A stretch of 59,815 nt of DNA from Alphaproteobacteria bacterium (GTDB lineage: Bacteria > Pseudomonadota > Alphaproteobacteria > Elsterales > Elsteraceae), in NCBI GenBank assembly GCA_013298565.1, contig JAAFIC010000009.1, positions 1-59,815 of the forward strand. Direction: 5' to 3'. Within the stretch, counting starts at the first letter, position 1. Every line of letters starts with the position of its first letter. Under the pieces are notes generated by a model that was given only the letters and a program-made list of their open reading frames with translations, had not been told where the DNA came from and made no database searches. The position numbers and the translations under genes are program-made. Below are positions 1-9,089 of this stretch, one piece after another.

Positions 1-1046
1 TTGCTGTCATGCAACTGGTCTATGGTCCGCTGTCCGATGTTAAAGGGCGGCGACTGGCCCTCCTGCTCGGTCTCGTGGTGTTTGTTATCGGCAATATCCT
101 CTGCACGACCGCGACCAGCATCGAGCAGTTGATCGTCGGGCGCGTGGTGCAGGCGCTGGGGGCCTGCGTTGGCCCTGTTGTGGCCCGAGCGGTCGTGCGG
201 GATGCCTTTGGCGTTGCCGGTGCTGCGACCGTGATGGCGAGCGTTGCTGCCGGGATTTCGCTTGCGCCCGCCATTGGCCCTACCGTTGGCGGCCTGCTGC
301 ACACCGCCTTCGGCTGGCAAGCGACCTTTGCGTTGATGACCCTCTTGGGCAGCGCCCTGCTGTTCATCATTTGGCGCTGGCTACCTGAAACTAATCCGCA
401 GAAGGGCGTTCACGCTTTCAATTTCGGCGTCATGCGCCGCAGCTATCGGGAGTTGATCGGCAACCGCACGTTTATGCTCTACAATATCGCTATCGCGCTC
501 GGGTTTTCTGGCATGTTCGCCTACATCACGGGGTCGCCCTTTCTGTTCATTCGGCTTTTCGAGTTAAGCCCGGCGCAGTTCGGGCTTTTAACGATGGTGA
601 ACGCCCTCGGGTTCATGAGCGGCAGCCTGATCGCCCGCAAGAAGGCCGAAGCCTGGGGCAACGTCCGCACCGCGCAAATCGGTACGATCATTTCCATTAT
701 CGGCGGCGGCTGGCTATTGCTTCAAGCGAGCTTGGGATTTTTAACGATTCCCGGCGTTATCTCCGGCGTCTTCACCTTCCTTCTTGGGCTGGGTACGCTC
801 GTGCCTGCCGCCTTTGCCGGGTCGATTGCCGCCGCCCCTCATTTAGCCGGTGCGGGTTCTGGGTTAGTGGGTTTTAGCCAGATGGCGATGTCGGCAGTAC
901 TGTCTTACCTCGTGGCGCATATCAACCGGGCCGATCAAGTGCCGTTGATGGCGGTGATTTTTGTTGCGGCAATCGGCAGTCTTCTCGCCACTCTGTGCCT
1001 ACGCGGCCCACCTAAAACCGTTCGTCCTACGGAAAATCAAGCCTAG
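1..1046 (+). CDS. MFS drug-efflux transporter, Bcr/CflA type (5'-truncated by window edge)
   Basis: Inner-membrane proton-driven exporter of the major facilitator superfamily, probably exporting drugs or small metabolites. The frame is open to the first base of the window. The first internal Met is at base 9, inside the second membrane helix just before the motif-A loop (GPLSDVKGRR), so about 45–50 N-terminal residues lie upstream. Alternating hydrophobic helices run to the end, with the antiporter-like stretch LAPAIGPTVGGLL after the fourth helix. Family members have about 400 residues and 12 helices, and the visible part fits helices 2–12. It is followed 50 bp later by tsaD on the same strand. 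Substrate not predictable. Confidence 0.85.
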   Translation, partial: AVMQLVYGPLSDVKGRRLALLLGLVVFVIGNILCTTATSIEQLIVGRVVQALGACVGPVVARAVVRDAFGVAGAATVMASVAAGISLAPAIGPTVGGLLHTAFGWQATFALMTLLGSALLFIIWRWLPETNPQKGVHAFNFGVMRRSYRELIGNRTFMLYNIAIALGFSGMFAYITGSPFLFIRLFELSPAQFGLLTMVNALGFMSGSLIARKKAEAWGNVRTAQIGTIISIIGGGWLLLQASLGFLTIPGVISGVFTFLLGLGTLVPAAFAGSIAAAPHLAGAGSGLVGFSQMAMSAVLSYLVAHINRADQVPLMAVIFVAAIGSLLATLCLRGPPKTVRPTENQA

Positions 1047-1096
1047 TCGTGGTTTTCCGCTTGTTTCTGAAGCGGATCGCTCGATAAGTCTAGGGG

Positions 1097-2125
1097 ATGC
1101 GTATTGTCTTAGGGATCGAGAGTAGTTGTGACGAAACCGCCGCCGCCGTCGTGACGGAGGATCGGCGGATTCTCGCTAATATTGTGCTCTCCCAGCTTGA
1201 GGATCACCGCGCCTATGGCGGCGTTGTGCCCGAAATTGCGGCGCGCGCGCATCTCGATCATATCGAGCGGGTTGTGCGAGACGCGATGAGCACGGCGGGC
1301 CTCGGGTTTGCCGATTTGGCGGGTGTTGCCGCCACCACGGGGCCGGGATTGATCGGCGGGGTTATCGTCGGCGCGACGGTCGCAAAAAGCCTAGCGATGG
1401 TTCACGACAAACCCTTTATCGCCATCAATCACCTAGAGGGCCATGCGCTCACCTGCCGCCTAACCGATGCTGTGCCGTTTCCGTTTCTGTTGCTGCTGGT
1501 GTCGGGCGGGCATAGTCAGTTTCTCTCGGTCGCGGGCGTCGGCGCCTACACGCGGCTGGGGGGGACGCTTGATGACGCCGTTGGCGAAGCCTTCGACAAA
1601 ACCGCAAAAATGCTTGGCCTCGGCTTTCCGGGTGGCCCTGCGGTAGAACAGGCAGCGCTATCGGGCGATGCCACACGCTTTGCCCTGCCGCGCCCCTTGC
1701 TGGGCCGACCGGGTGCCGATTTGTCGCTCTCCGGCCTCAAGACTGCCGTACGCCTCGCGGCGGAAAAACTACCCGCGCCCGTTTCGGGGCAAGATTTGTC
1801 CGATCTTGCGGCCAGCTTTCAGGCCGCTGTGGGCGATGTTTTGGCGGATCGGCTGAAAAATGCCCTCACGGTCTTTCGGGCGGCCCACCCCAGCGGCAGG
1901 CATGTAGTGATCGCAGGCGGGGTTGCTGCCAATAAAGCACTGCGCGCCCGGCTTCAGTCGGTCGTGATCACTCAAGGGTTGGCGCTTATTGCGCCGCCGT
2001 TGCAGCTCTGCACCGATAATGGCGCGATGATCGCTTGGGCAGGGTTGGAGCGCTTGGCCTTGGGCGAGAGTCATGGCCTCGATCACCCCTGCCGTCCGCG
2101 CTGGCCCTTGGATGAGGCGGCATAA
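1097..2125 (+). CDS. tsaD: tRNA N6-adenosine threonylcarbamoyltransferase TsaD
   Basis: Transfers the threonylcarbamoyl group to A37 of ANN-decoding tRNAs (t6A synthesis) in the cytoplasm, working with TsaB, TsaC and TsaE. 342 residues, normal length. The N-terminal ASKHA ATPase signature ESSCDETA is at residues 8–15, the metal-binding HLEGH motif at 112–116 and a second glycine-rich loop (LVSGGHSQ) near 134. The C-terminal [11 protein letters not shown] stretch is intact. The stop codon overlaps the gpsA start by one base (TAATG), so the two are translationally coupled. The tsaD–gpsA order is common in alphaproteobacteria. Confidence 0.97.
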   Translation: MRIVLGIESSCDETAAAVVTEDRRILANIVLSQLEDHRAYGGVVPEIAARAHLDHIERVVRDAMSTAGLGFADLAGVAATTGPGLIGGVIVGATVAKSLAMVHDKPFIAINHLEGHALTCRLTDAVPFPFLLLLVSGGHSQFLSVAGVGAYTRLGGTLDDAVGEAFDKTAKMLGLGFPGGPAVEQAALSGDATRFALPRPLLGRPGADLSLSGLKTAVRLAAEKLPAPVSGQDLSDLAASFQAAVGDVLADRLKNALTVFRAAHPSGRHVVIAGGVAANKALRARLQSVVITQGLALIAPPLQLCTDNGAMIAWAGLERLALGESHGLDHPCRPRWPLDEAA

Positions 2126-3171
2126 TGAATCCCCAGATGACTGACCCCGATTTTGCGCCTCACCCGCTGTCCCCGCCCGATTTCGGGATCGTCGGCGCGG
2201 GAGCCTGGGGAACGGCGTTGGCCCAAACTTTGGCGCGGGCAGGCAATTCGGTCTTGCTGTGGGGCCGGGATTCGGCGTTGATCCGCATTCTGAACAGCCG
2301 CCGCGAGAACACCCGCTACCTGCCCGGTATCCCCCTGCTGGACGGGATTACCTTCACCAACCGCCTGTCGGAAATCGCCGAAGCCAAACACGCCATTCTG
2401 CTGGTAACACCCGCGCAAGGGCTGCGCTCGGCCTGCCTGCACCTGTCGCCGTTTCTCGATCCCTATCGCGGCGTTCCTTTAGTCGTCGCCACAAAGGGGC
2501 TTGATAGCGAGTCCGATCAGCCGCTGTCCGCGTTGGTGAGAGACTTGATCCCCGCCCATCCGGTCGCAGTATTGTCGGGTCCGAACTTCGCGAAGGAAGT
2601 TGCGGTTGGCCTTCCGGCGGCCACTGTGATCGCCGCGCAGAGGGTGGCGCTGGCCGAAACGCTGGCCGATTTGATCGGCTCGGCCAGTTTCCGCCCCTAC
2701 GCCTCGTCCGACCCGGTGGGGGTGGAGATGTGTGGGGCGTTCAAGAATGTGCTGGCGATTGCCTGCGGTATCGCTCAGGGCCGCCACTTGGGCGACAATG
2801 CCCGCGCGGGCCTGATTACGCGCGGGATGGCGGAGCTAATGCGCCTCGGCAAAGCCATGAGCCTTCACACCGAAACCCTCATCGGCCTGTCAGGCTTGGG
2901 CGATATTGTGCTGACCTGCAACGGCTTGCAATCGCGCAATTATACGCTCGGCATCGCTTTGGGCGAGGGTATGAAGCTGCCCGATATTCTCGCCCAACGC
3001 CGCAGCGTTACCGAAGGCGTCTATACAGCAGCCGCCCTGCACCGCATCAGTTTGAAGGCTGGGGTCGATATGCCTATTGTTGCGGCGGTCGATTCCGTTC
3101 TTATGGGGCAAGCTGGCGTGGAAGATGTAATCGCCCAGTTGCTCGCGCGGCCCTTGCGCCGCGAGGTATAA
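2125..3171 (+). CDS. gpsA: Glycerol-3-phosphate dehydrogenase [NAD(P)+] GpsA
   Basis: Reduces dihydroxyacetone phosphate to sn-glycerol-3-phosphate for phospholipid synthesis. The Rossmann loop GAGAWGTALA lies at residues 24–33. The SGPNFAKEVA and CGAFKNVLAIACG segments carry the two conserved lysines of the family. 348 residues are encoded from the ATG that overlaps the tsaD stop. An in-frame Met at residue 5 is an alternative start that would remove an otherwise unremarkable leader. Its product also feeds the catabolic GlpD encoded 27 kb away in this window. A cluster of hairpins starts 8 bp after the stop. Confidence 0.96.
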   Translation: MNPQMTDPDFAPHPLSPPDFGIVGAGAWGTALAQTLARAGNSVLLWGRDSALIRILNSRRENTRYLPGIPLLDGITFTNRLSEIAEAKHAILLVTPAQGLRSACLHLSPFLDPYRGVPLVVATKGLDSESDQPLSALVRDLIPAHPVAVLSGPNFAKEVAVGLPAATVIAAQRVALAETLADLIGSASFRPYASSDPVGVEMCGAFKNVLAIACGIAQGRHLGDNARAGLITRGMAELMRLGKAMSLHTETLIGLSGLGDIVLTCNGLQSRNYTLGIALGEGMKLPDILAQRRSVTEGVYTAAALHRISLKAGVDMPIVAAVDSVLMGQAGVEDVIAQLLARPLRREV

Positions 3172-3178
3172 TAGTAAG

Positions 3179-3298
3179 CCTTGATGATTTATACTCATCA
3201 AGGTTCGGCAAGGCGCGACTGCGCCGCACAGCTCCCAGCGTGCTTGGCACGTCAAACGTGCCGGGTGCTGCGGGAGGCACGGGTTTCGGAGAAACCCG
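3179..3298 (+). repeat. Four consecutive perfect hairpins between gpsA and the EVE gene
   Basis: Four separate perfect inverted repeats are packed into 120 bases. Stem 1 is CCTTGATGA / TCATCAAGG (3179–3203). Stem 2 is GGCGC / GCGCC with a 4-base loop (3212–3225). Stem 3 is GGCACGT / ACGTGCC with a 3-base loop (3246–3262). Stem 4 is CGGGTTTC / GAAACCCG with a 3-base loop (3280–3298). None is followed by a clear T tract, so a simple Rho-independent terminator is not supported. It may be a structured mRNA spacer or a small RNA. Confidence 0.6.
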
Positions 3299-3337
3299 CC
3301 CGCCGTTTGAGGGCCGAATTTATATAAGAGGTGCAGC

Positions 3338-3745
3338 ATGGCCCATTGGTTGATGAAATCTGAGCCGTTCAAATATTCTTGGGAACAAATGCAACAGGAT
3401 GGCCGCACCCATTGGGATGGCGTGCGGAACTATCAGGCTAGTAACGCGCTCAAAGCCATGCGCCTCGGCGACGAATGTTTCTTTTATCACTCCAACGAAG
3501 GGCTGGCGATTGTTGGCATTGTTGAGATTGTGAAAGAATATTATCCCGATCCGTCCGATCCTGCGGGAAAGTTCGGCATGGTCGATGTCGCCCCTCGCCG
3601 CAGCGTGCCGGTGCCGGTAACATTGGCGGCGATTAAGGCCGAGCCTGCCTTGGCAGACCTTCCCCTAGTGCGCCAGTCGCGCCTTTCCGTAAGCCCTGTG
3701 CCGGACGATGCCTGGGCGCTCTTGTGCCGCATGGGCGGACTTTAG
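3338..3745 (+). CDS. EVE domain-containing protein
   Basis: 135-residue single-domain protein of the EVE (PUA-like) fold. The family is proposed to bind modified bases in RNA or DNA. The N-terminal MAHWLMKSEP and WDGVRNYQA segments, followed by the basic HSNEG region, are the family core. A purine-rich Shine–Dalgarno (AAGAGG) precedes the ATG. The gene is separated from gpsA by a run of hairpins. EVE proteins in proteobacteria often sit near core metabolic genes, and here the context gives no specific role. Confidence 0.88.
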   Translation: MAHWLMKSEPFKYSWEQMQQDGRTHWDGVRNYQASNALKAMRLGDECFFYHSNEGLAIVGIVEIVKEYYPDPSDPAGKFGMVDVAPRRSVPVPVTLAAIKAEPALADLPLVRQSRLSVSPVPDDAWALLCRMGGL

Positions 3746-3891
3746 AGCGCGTTGATGGCTCAGAATGATCACTGTCAAAAGTCTGCTGCACTGCGGTCAT
3801 ACCTTTGTCATGAGTCACTGATAAGTATGCCTCGTTATTGTCATGGGGTTGGTTCCGCCGGAGCCTTCCCACGGACAGTGAGGGGTAGATC

Positions 3892-4014
3892 ATGCAGAAG
3901 CTGCAAACATTTATCGGTCTGGTCGGACGGGTTAGAGCACGGGCGCGGCATGTTAGCGACAGCCGCCGCTTTCAGGGTTGGCACAAGGAACGCCAAACGC
4001 GGCGCGCGGCCTAG
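3892..4014 (+). CDS. Possible 40-aa basic small protein in the 3746–4050 gap
   Basis: The 305-bp space between the EVE gene and tag holds no recognised gene. The best candidate is this short frame, which has a good Shine–Dalgarno (GAGGGG) 8 bases before the ATG. It encodes 40 residues rich in arginine (RVRARARH, SRR, RQTRRAA). A seven-T run follows the stop, then an inverted repeat GGCCTCA / TGAGGCC (4026–4045). A longer overlapping frame (3752–4054) has no family resemblance and a poor start. The small ORF is unrecognised and may be chance. Confidence 0.3.
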   Translation: MQKLQTFIGLVGRVRARARHVSDSRRFQGWHKERQTRRAA

Positions 4015-4050
4015 TTTTTTTGTGCGGCCTCAGCACAGTGAGGCCAGCAG

Positions 4051-4632
4051 ATGACCAGCTACTGCGCGATGTCCAAAGGCCATCCCGTTCACGGCCCCTT
4101 CCACGACACCGACCACGGCCTACCCGTGACCGATGAGGCGCTTCTGTTCGAGCGCCTCTGCCTCGAAATCGCCCAAGCCGGCCTATCGTGGGAAACGGCG
4201 CTCAAACGCCGCGACGGGATGCGCGCGGCCCTCAGCCAGTATCATATTGATACAATCGCCGCCTATGGACCAGACGATATCGCCCGGCTCATGCAGGATG
4301 TGCGCGTTATTCGCAACCGCCTGAAGCTGGAAGCCTATGCCCACAACGCGCGGCAGATTCAGGCTTTTCGGGCCGAAGGTGGCTTTGCCGCATGGCTCGG
4401 GCGGTGGGCCTCGGCCCCCGATGGCCCCAAGGATCGCATCGCCTGGGTTAAGCTCTTCAAGACGCAGTTCCGCTTCACGGGGGGCGAAATTGTGAATGAG
4501 TTTTTGATGGGCCTATCCATTTTACCCGGCGCGCATCAAGCCGATTGCCCCGTTGGTCACAGGCTTTATGCCCGGCTAGAGGGCCTCTCCCCGCACGATA
4601 GCAGCCTTCCGCCCTGGCCGATTCGACGTTAA
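4051..4632 (+). CDS. tag: DNA-3-methyladenine glycosylase I
   Basis: Removes 3-methyladenine from alkylated DNA, starting base-excision repair. 193 residues. The QAGLSWETALKRR segment (about residues 37–49) matches the family core with its conserved Glu and Trp. The zinc site is represented by the N-terminal Cys5 and the C-terminal His-x3-Cys (HQADC). The N-terminus is unusual (SYCAMSKGHPVHGPFHDTDHG) compared with the common CxW start of Tag, so this is a divergent subgroup. It is transcribed alone between the EVE gene and IHF-beta. Confidence 0.9.
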   Translation: MTSYCAMSKGHPVHGPFHDTDHGLPVTDEALLFERLCLEIAQAGLSWETALKRRDGMRAALSQYHIDTIAAYGPDDIARLMQDVRVIRNRLKLEAYAHNARQIQAFRAEGGFAAWLGRWASAPDGPKDRIAWVKLFKTQFRFTGGEIVNEFLMGLSILPGAHQADCPVGHRLYARLEGLSPHDSSLPPWPIRR

Positions 4633-4737
4633 ACCATAAAAAACTCAATAAACCAAAGGGCTTACCCCTTGACGGAGAGGCGGGAGCCGGGCAGGGTAGA
4701 TGCTAGCGTAGGCGTGGGCGCAAAGGGAGTCTGCCGG

Positions 4738-5055
4738 GTGACTAAATCAGAACTAATCCTGCGGCTGGCAGCCCTCAACCCCCATCTCTATCAACGAGAT
4801 GTGGAGCGGATTGTCTCAACGATCTTCGATGAAATTACGGCTGCCTTAGCAGAAGGGCACCGGGTGGAGTTGCGCGGCTTCGGGGCGTTTTCGGTGAAGC
4901 GGCGCGATGCGCGCATCGGGCGGAACCCCCGGACTGGAACTGCGGTGGAAGTAGCGGAAAAATATGTTCCGTTCTTCAAAACCGGCAAACAGTTGCGCGA
5001 CCGGCTGAACGGCGGTGTCGATACCCCCGAAGACGATGATGACGACGATGTTTAA
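4738..5055 (+). CDS. ihfB: Integration host factor subunit beta
   Basis: DNA-bending HU/IHF family protein. It forms a heterodimer with IHF-alpha, which is not in this window. The start is assigned to GTG at 4738 because the product then begins [10 protein letters not shown], the canonical IHF-beta N-terminus, and an AAAGGGAG Shine–Dalgarno lies 9 bases upstream. A longer frame from 4669 would add an uncharacteristic leader. The beta-arm tip GRNPRTG carries the intercalating proline. 105 residues, ending in an acidic tail ([11 protein letters not shown]). It is followed 33 bp later by lapA. Confidence 0.95.
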   Translation: MTKSELILRLAALNPHLYQRDVERIVSTIFDEITAALAEGHRVELRGFGAFSVKRRDARIGRNPRTGTAVEVAEKYVPFFKTGKQLRDRLNGGVDTPEDDDDDDV

Positions 5056-5088
5056 CCGCACTGCCGGGCCGAGTGCGCGGGCTAAACG

Positions 5089-5382
5089 ATGCCGCGCCTA
5101 ATCCGGCTGCTGTCCCTATTCATCACCCTTCCGGTCACGCTGCTGGTGGTGGTGTTTGCGGTCGCCAACCGTCATCCGGTTTCGGTGGATTTTTGGCCGT
5201 TTGCCTTAGCGATGGATATTCCGCTTTACGCCCTCGCCCTCGGCACTCTGGCGCTGGGGTGCTTGCTAGGGGCGCTGCTCACGTGGTTGCCGCTTCTGTT
5301 AGCGCGCCGCGCGCTGACGAGTGCCCGCGCGAAGATAGAAGCGCTGGAGGCCGAAAAGGCTGCCCAGAAAGCCCTTCTATGA
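5089..5382 (+). CDS. lapA: LapA family (DUF1049) inner-membrane protein
   Basis: 97-residue membrane protein with two hydrophobic helices (about residues 8–26 and 45–70) joined by the short periplasmic segment ANRHPVSVDFWPF, followed by a charged cytoplasmic coiled coil. The N..pV.v.f.P pattern is typical of the lipopolysaccharide assembly protein A domain. In enterobacteria LapA works with LapB in control of LPS synthesis. No lapB is adjacent here. An IHF-beta–lapA gene pair is common in proteobacteria. The stop overlaps the next ATG (ATGA), so translational coupling is likely. Confidence 0.88.
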   Translation: MPRLIRLLSLFITLPVTLLVVVFAVANRHPVSVDFWPFALAMDIPLYALALGTLALGCLLGALLTWLPLLLARRALTSARAKIEALEAEKAAQKALL

Positions 5383-6320
5383 CGGCCCCGCGCTGGTTCG
5401 ATGCTGCCGCCGTTCGCGCGCGGCTACCCTTCCCGGCGCTGGTGAACCGCTTGGCGGCAGCCTTTGCCGACCCGAGCATGATTGTGCCGATGCGCCATCA
5501 TCACACTATTCCGGTCCCCGGCGCGCCAGACGCAACCTTGCTGCTGATGCCCGCGTGGCGCACCGGCACGCACATTGGGCTGAAATCGGTCACGGTTTTC
5601 CCCGGTAATAGCCGCGTCAGCCTGCCCTCGATTATGGGCGTTTATCTGCTGCTCTCCGGCGAAACGGGGGCGCCGATTGCCATGCTGGATGGGCCGATGC
5701 TCACCGTTCGCCGTACCGCTGCCGCCTCGGCCCTAGCGGCGCGCTTTCTTGCGCGCCCCGACGCTCACCGCCTCACGGTTATTGGCACGGGCGCGCTCGC
5801 CCCGCATCTCGCCGAAGCCCACGCCAGCGTGCGCCAGATTACCCACATCACGATCGTTGGACGCGATCTTGAGAAAGCGCGGCAAACCGCCGCCCTTCTC
5901 AGCGGCCTCTCGGCAACCATTGAGGCTACAACCGATATTGCCGCCGCTATTCGCAGCGCGCATATCGTCTCCTGCGCTACTCTCGCTCAAGAGCCAGTGA
6001 TTCACGGAGCTTGGCTGGCCCCCGGCACTCACGTCGATCTCGTTGGTGGCTTTACCCCGACGATGCGCGAGGCCGATGATGCCGCCATCCTGCGCGCTGA
6101 ACTCTACTGCGACACGCGCGCCGGGGCGACTCATGAAGCGGGCGATTTGGTGCAGCCGTTGCGCGCCGGGCTGATCTCCGAAACCAGCGTGCGCGGTGAT
6201 CTGTTCGAGCTTGTGCGCGGCACGGCACCCTTACGCTCCGGCAGCGCGGCAATCACCCTGTTCAAATCCGTTGGCACGGCGATTGAAGATTTGGCAGCGG
6301 CGGAACTAGCGGTCGAGTGA
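5379..6320 (+). CDS. Ornithine cyclodeaminase / mu-crystallin family protein
   Basis: NAD(P)-dependent enzyme of 313 residues. The family includes ornithine cyclodeaminase, alanine dehydrogenase and delta1-pyrroline-2-carboxylate reductase. The ATG overlaps the lapA stop and gives a normal-length N-terminus. A longer frame reading back to 5073 is a shadow of lapA. The substrate-binding half contains HIGLKSVTVFPGN and LDGPMLTVRRTAA (the conserved Lys and Arg). The Rossmann half has VIGTGALAPHLAEA (about residues 129–142). The exact reaction cannot be read from sequence, and pyrroline-2-carboxylate reductase is as likely as true OCD. It is convergent with pgk, with one base between the stops. 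Confidence 0.88.
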   Translation: MTAPRWFDAAAVRARLPFPALVNRLAAAFADPSMIVPMRHHHTIPVPGAPDATLLLMPAWRTGTHIGLKSVTVFPGNSRVSLPSIMGVYLLLSGETGAPIAMLDGPMLTVRRTAAASALAARFLARPDAHRLTVIGTGALAPHLAEAHASVRQITHITIVGRDLEKARQTAALLSGLSATIEATTDIAAAIRSAHIVSCATLAQEPVIHGAWLAPGTHVDLVGGFTPTMREADDAAILRAELYCDTRAGATHEAGDLVQPLRAGLISETSVRGDLFELVRGTAPLRSGSAAITLFKSVGTAIEDLAAAELAVE

Positions 6321-6321
6321 A

Positions 6322-7521
6322 TTACCCCTCAAGCGCGGCAACCCCCGGCAGCGTCTTGCCTTCCAACCATTCCAAGAACGCGCCGCCTGCGGTGGAGATA
6401 TAGGTGAACTTATCCACCACGCCCGCTGCCGCCAGTGCCGCGACCGTATCGCCACCGCCGGCAACGGATACGAGCTTTCCGGCCTGGGTAAGATCTGCGG
6501 CGGCTTGAGCGAGAAGGACGGTTCCGGCATCGAAGGGCGGAATCTCGAAGGCTCCCGCCGGGCCGTTCCACACGAGGGTCGAGGCGGCTGCAAAGGCTTT
6601 GCGCGCTTCTATAACGCTGGCGGGGCCAATATCGAGGGCCATTTTACCGTCGGGGATTGCGCCTGCGGCCACAATCTCGAACGCCGCCCCGGCCTTGAAC
6701 TCGGACGCGACGGCGAGATCGACTGGCAGAATGATCTTGCAGCCAACGGTTGCAGCCTTCGCTAGGATCGACCGCGCGGTTTCCGCCATATCCTTCTCGC
6801 ACAGGGAGGTCCCAACCGGGTGGCCTTGCGCGTAGAGGAAGGTATTCGCCATCGCCCCACCAATTACCAGCGCGCCAACGCGGGCGACGAGATTGGTGAG
6901 AATATCGAGCTTGGTGGAAACCTTCGCGCCGCCAACCATAGCCACGGTTTTAGCTTGCTCCCCGCCGCCAAGGGCTTTGGTCAGGGCTTCAAGCTCGGCC
7001 TGCATCAAGCGCCCGGCAACAGCAGGCAGTTTGCGGGCAAGGCCCGCTGTGGAGGCGTGGGCGCGGTGGGCAGCGGAGAACGCATCATTCACCCAAATAT
7101 CGCCCAGGGCCGCAAGCGCGGACACGAAAGCGGGATCGTTCTTTTCTTCGCCCGCGTGAAAGCGCAGGTTTTCCAGCAGCAGTACGCCGCCCGGCTGAAG
7201 GGCTGCCACAGCGGCTTCGGCCTTCGGGCCAATGCAGTCTTCGGCAAAGGCCACGCCTCGCCCACCCAAGGCTTTGGCGAGCGAAGCCACCAGATGCGAC
7301 AGGCTGTTTTCGCTATCCGGCCCTTTCGGACGCCCAAAATGGGACAGCACGATCACTTTCGCGCCCTTATCAGCCAGTTCGGTCAGGGTTATCGCAGCAC
7401 GCTCGATCCGCGTGGCATCAGTAACGGCCCCGTCTTTCATGGGCACATTGAGATCGACGCGCACGAGAACGCGCTTGCCTGCAACCTCAATTTGATCGAG
7501 CGACCGAAAGCCTGCCATCAT
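6322..7521 (-). CDS. pgk: Phosphoglycerate kinase
   Basis: Glycolytic and gluconeogenic kinase interconverting 1,3-bisphosphoglycerate + ADP and 3-phosphoglycerate + ATP. 399 residues, normal length. The PGK signature [11 protein letters not shown] is near residue 20. SHFGRPKG and the hinge region KVSTKLDIL are intact. The nucleotide-binding GGGDTVAAL stretch is near the C-terminus. An in-frame second Met at residue 2 makes the exact start ambiguous by one codon. The gap gene often found beside pgk is not adjacent; a small membrane protein gene lies just upstream on the same strand. Confidence 0.97.
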   Translation of the reverse strand: MMAGFRSLDQIEVAGKRVLVRVDLNVPMKDGAVTDATRIERAAITLTELADKGAKVIVLSHFGRPKGPDSENSLSHLVASLAKALGGRGVAFAEDCIGPKAEAAVAALQPGGVLLLENLRFHAGEEKNDPAFVSALAALGDIWVNDAFSAAHRAHASTAGLARKLPAVAGRLMQAELEALTKALGGGEQAKTVAMVGGAKVSTKLDILTNLVARVGALVIGGAMANTFLYAQGHPVGTSLCEKDMAETARSILAKAATVGCKIILPVDLAVASEFKAGAAFEIVAAGAIPDGKMALDIGPASVIEARKAFAAASTLVWNGPAGAFEIPPFDAGTVLLAQAAADLTQAGKLVSVAGGGDTVAALAAAGVVDKFTYISTAGGAFLEWLEGKTLPGVAALEG

Positions 7522-7532
7522 TATTTCCCTTT

Positions 7533-8006
7533 TTAATAGATACGGAGGGCCAGCAAATTGGCCTGCGTAATCGCGTTCAGTGTTACTTGATTGGCTTTGG
7601 CCGCTCCGTGGGCGCGGCGCACGATGGCAACGAAATCTTCCAGCCGCGAATCGAATTTGATCTCGCGCGTGCCGGATTTAACCGTTAGTTCCATCCAGCC
7701 GTTCAAGCGATCGCGGCGCAGAGAATAGTAATTTAGATTGAAGCGTGACAGCTCGGTCCAGCGGAACGAAACCGTATTCAACCCGCGCATGAAGATACCT
7801 TCGTCGTCGATGCCAACGACCGTGCGGTGCCGGATGTAGGTTTGTGCGACGAAGTAGAAGCACAGCAGACCAATAGAGGCCAACATGAGACCTATCGGCC
7901 AGTCCGGGCGCAGAAAAGCAATAGGACCGAGCGTGGCGACCATGCCAAGGCTCGCCCGGATATAATCGCCGTACAGCGCCCTAATATCGTAGCGATGGAG
8001 ACTCAC
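7533..8006 (-). CDS. Hypothetical membrane protein with PH-like domain
   Basis: 157 residues beginning at a GTG that overlaps the xth stop (GTGA). Two hydrophobic helices (about residues 18–33 and 37–54) are followed by a soluble part with the pattern [23 protein letters not shown]. That resembles bacterial pleckstrin-homology-like (bPH) modules attached to membrane hairpins. No catalytic motif was seen. It lies between xth and pgk on the same strand, with short gaps, and is probably co-transcribed. Function unknown. Confidence 0.72.
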   Translation of the reverse strand: MSLHRYDIRALYGDYIRASLGMVATLGPIAFLRPDWPIGLMLASIGLLCFYFVAQTYIRHRTVVGIDDEGIFMRGLNTVSFRWTELSRFNLNYYSLRRDRLNGWMELTVKSGTREIKFDSRLEDFVAIVRRAHGAAKANQVTLNAITQANLLALRIY

Positions 8007-8806
8007 GCAGGCACCGTTAAGCGCACGAGGACGGGAACATGGTCGGAGGCTTTTTCGATACCGCGCCAGGGACGCAAGATATCGGCCCCGTGCAGCCGGT
8101 CTTTCAACGGCGGCGTGACCCAGATGTGATCCAAGCGGCGGCCCTTATCGGCCAAGTCCCAATCTTTGGCGCGGTAGGACCACCAAGAATAGAGCTTTTG
8201 GTCGGCAGGCACGAAGTGGCGCACCGCATCGACCCAACTTAGCCCGTTTTGCCACGCAGCCATACGCGCCACTTCGATAGGGGTGTGGCTCACCACGTCC
8301 AGCAGCTTCTTGTGCGACCACACATCCTGCTCTAGCGGCGCGATGTTAAGATCGCCCACCAGCATCATCGGATGATCGGCACTGCGATTGCGCGCGAACC
8401 AGTCGGTTACTTCATCGAGAAAGCGTAGCTTGTGGGCGAATTTTTCGTTCTGCTCCGGGTCGGGAATATCGCCGCCGGCTGGAACGTAGAGATTGTGTAG
8501 CTCAAACCCCGCCACTTCCGCCGCGATATGGCGGCTATCTTGCCGCGCGCACACCTCAAGCGTATGCGTGCGGGTGAGCGGCAGGCGGGAGAGAATGGCG
8601 ACACCGTTATAGGCTTTCATGCCCTTGACGGCTTGATACGGATACCCCGCCTGAGTAAAGGCCGCGCCGGGGAAGTTTGCGTCTTCCGTCTTGATTTCCT
8701 GCAAGCACAGCACGTCGGGCGCGGCCTCGCTGAGAAAGCGCAACACACTCTCTAGGCGCAAACGCACGGAATTGATATTCCAGGTCGCAACGGTCAGCGA
8801 GGTCAT
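8003..8806 (-). CDS. xth: Exodeoxyribonuclease III / AP endonuclease
   Basis: Mg2+-dependent AP endonuclease and 3'-5' exonuclease of base-excision repair. 267 residues. Exonuclease–endonuclease–phosphatase fold landmarks are all present: ATWNINSVRLR (residues 8–18), the catalytic LQEIKTED Glu, VGDLNIAP (Asp and Asn), RLDHIWV, and the terminal SDHVPV with the catalytic His. It is the first gene of a probable xth–PH-like–pgk transcript on the minus strand, divergent from gpmI. The 283-bp divergent spacer (8807–9089) holds no recognisable gene. Confidence 0.96.
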   Translation of the reverse strand: MTSLTVATWNINSVRLRLESVLRFLSEAAPDVLCLQEIKTEDANFPGAAFTQAGYPYQAVKGMKAYNGVAILSRLPLTRTHTLEVCARQDSRHIAAEVAGFELHNLYVPAGGDIPDPEQNEKFAHKLRFLDEVTDWFARNRSADHPMMLVGDLNIAPLEQDVWSHKKLLDVVSHTPIEVARMAAWQNGLSWVDAVRHFVPADQKLYSWWSYRAKDWDLADKGRRLDHIWVTPPLKDRLHGADILRPWRGIEKASDHVPVLVRLTVPA

Positions 8807-9089
8807 GAGAACTTCCGGCAGGGGGCGATGAACGGGCGGTCAGCGGACAAGGGTGGAAGAGGTGCTTAGCACACCAGGGGCGTCTAAGCCCGTGATCTTT
8901 AAGGAACCTATCGCCTTCATAGAGCCTACCCTTACGCGCGGGATTATCGAGACGCTAAAAACACTTCTTTATGGCGGGTTGCACTGCATCCGTCCATAGC
9001 GGTGAGCGCGTTTTGATCCTATATAAAGCGAGTAAAGTGCGGGAAGCGCCTTGCTGCCCCAAGGTTATTTTGCGGAAAGGAAGCCGATC

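Noticed and set aside
3752-4054. 100-codon plus-strand frame before tag
   Set aside because: No ribosome site, no family resemblance, and it runs into the tag start.
4669-4737. Longer start for IHF-beta
   Set aside because: The GTG at 4738 gives the canonical N-terminus and has a good ribosome site; the extension matches nothing in the family.
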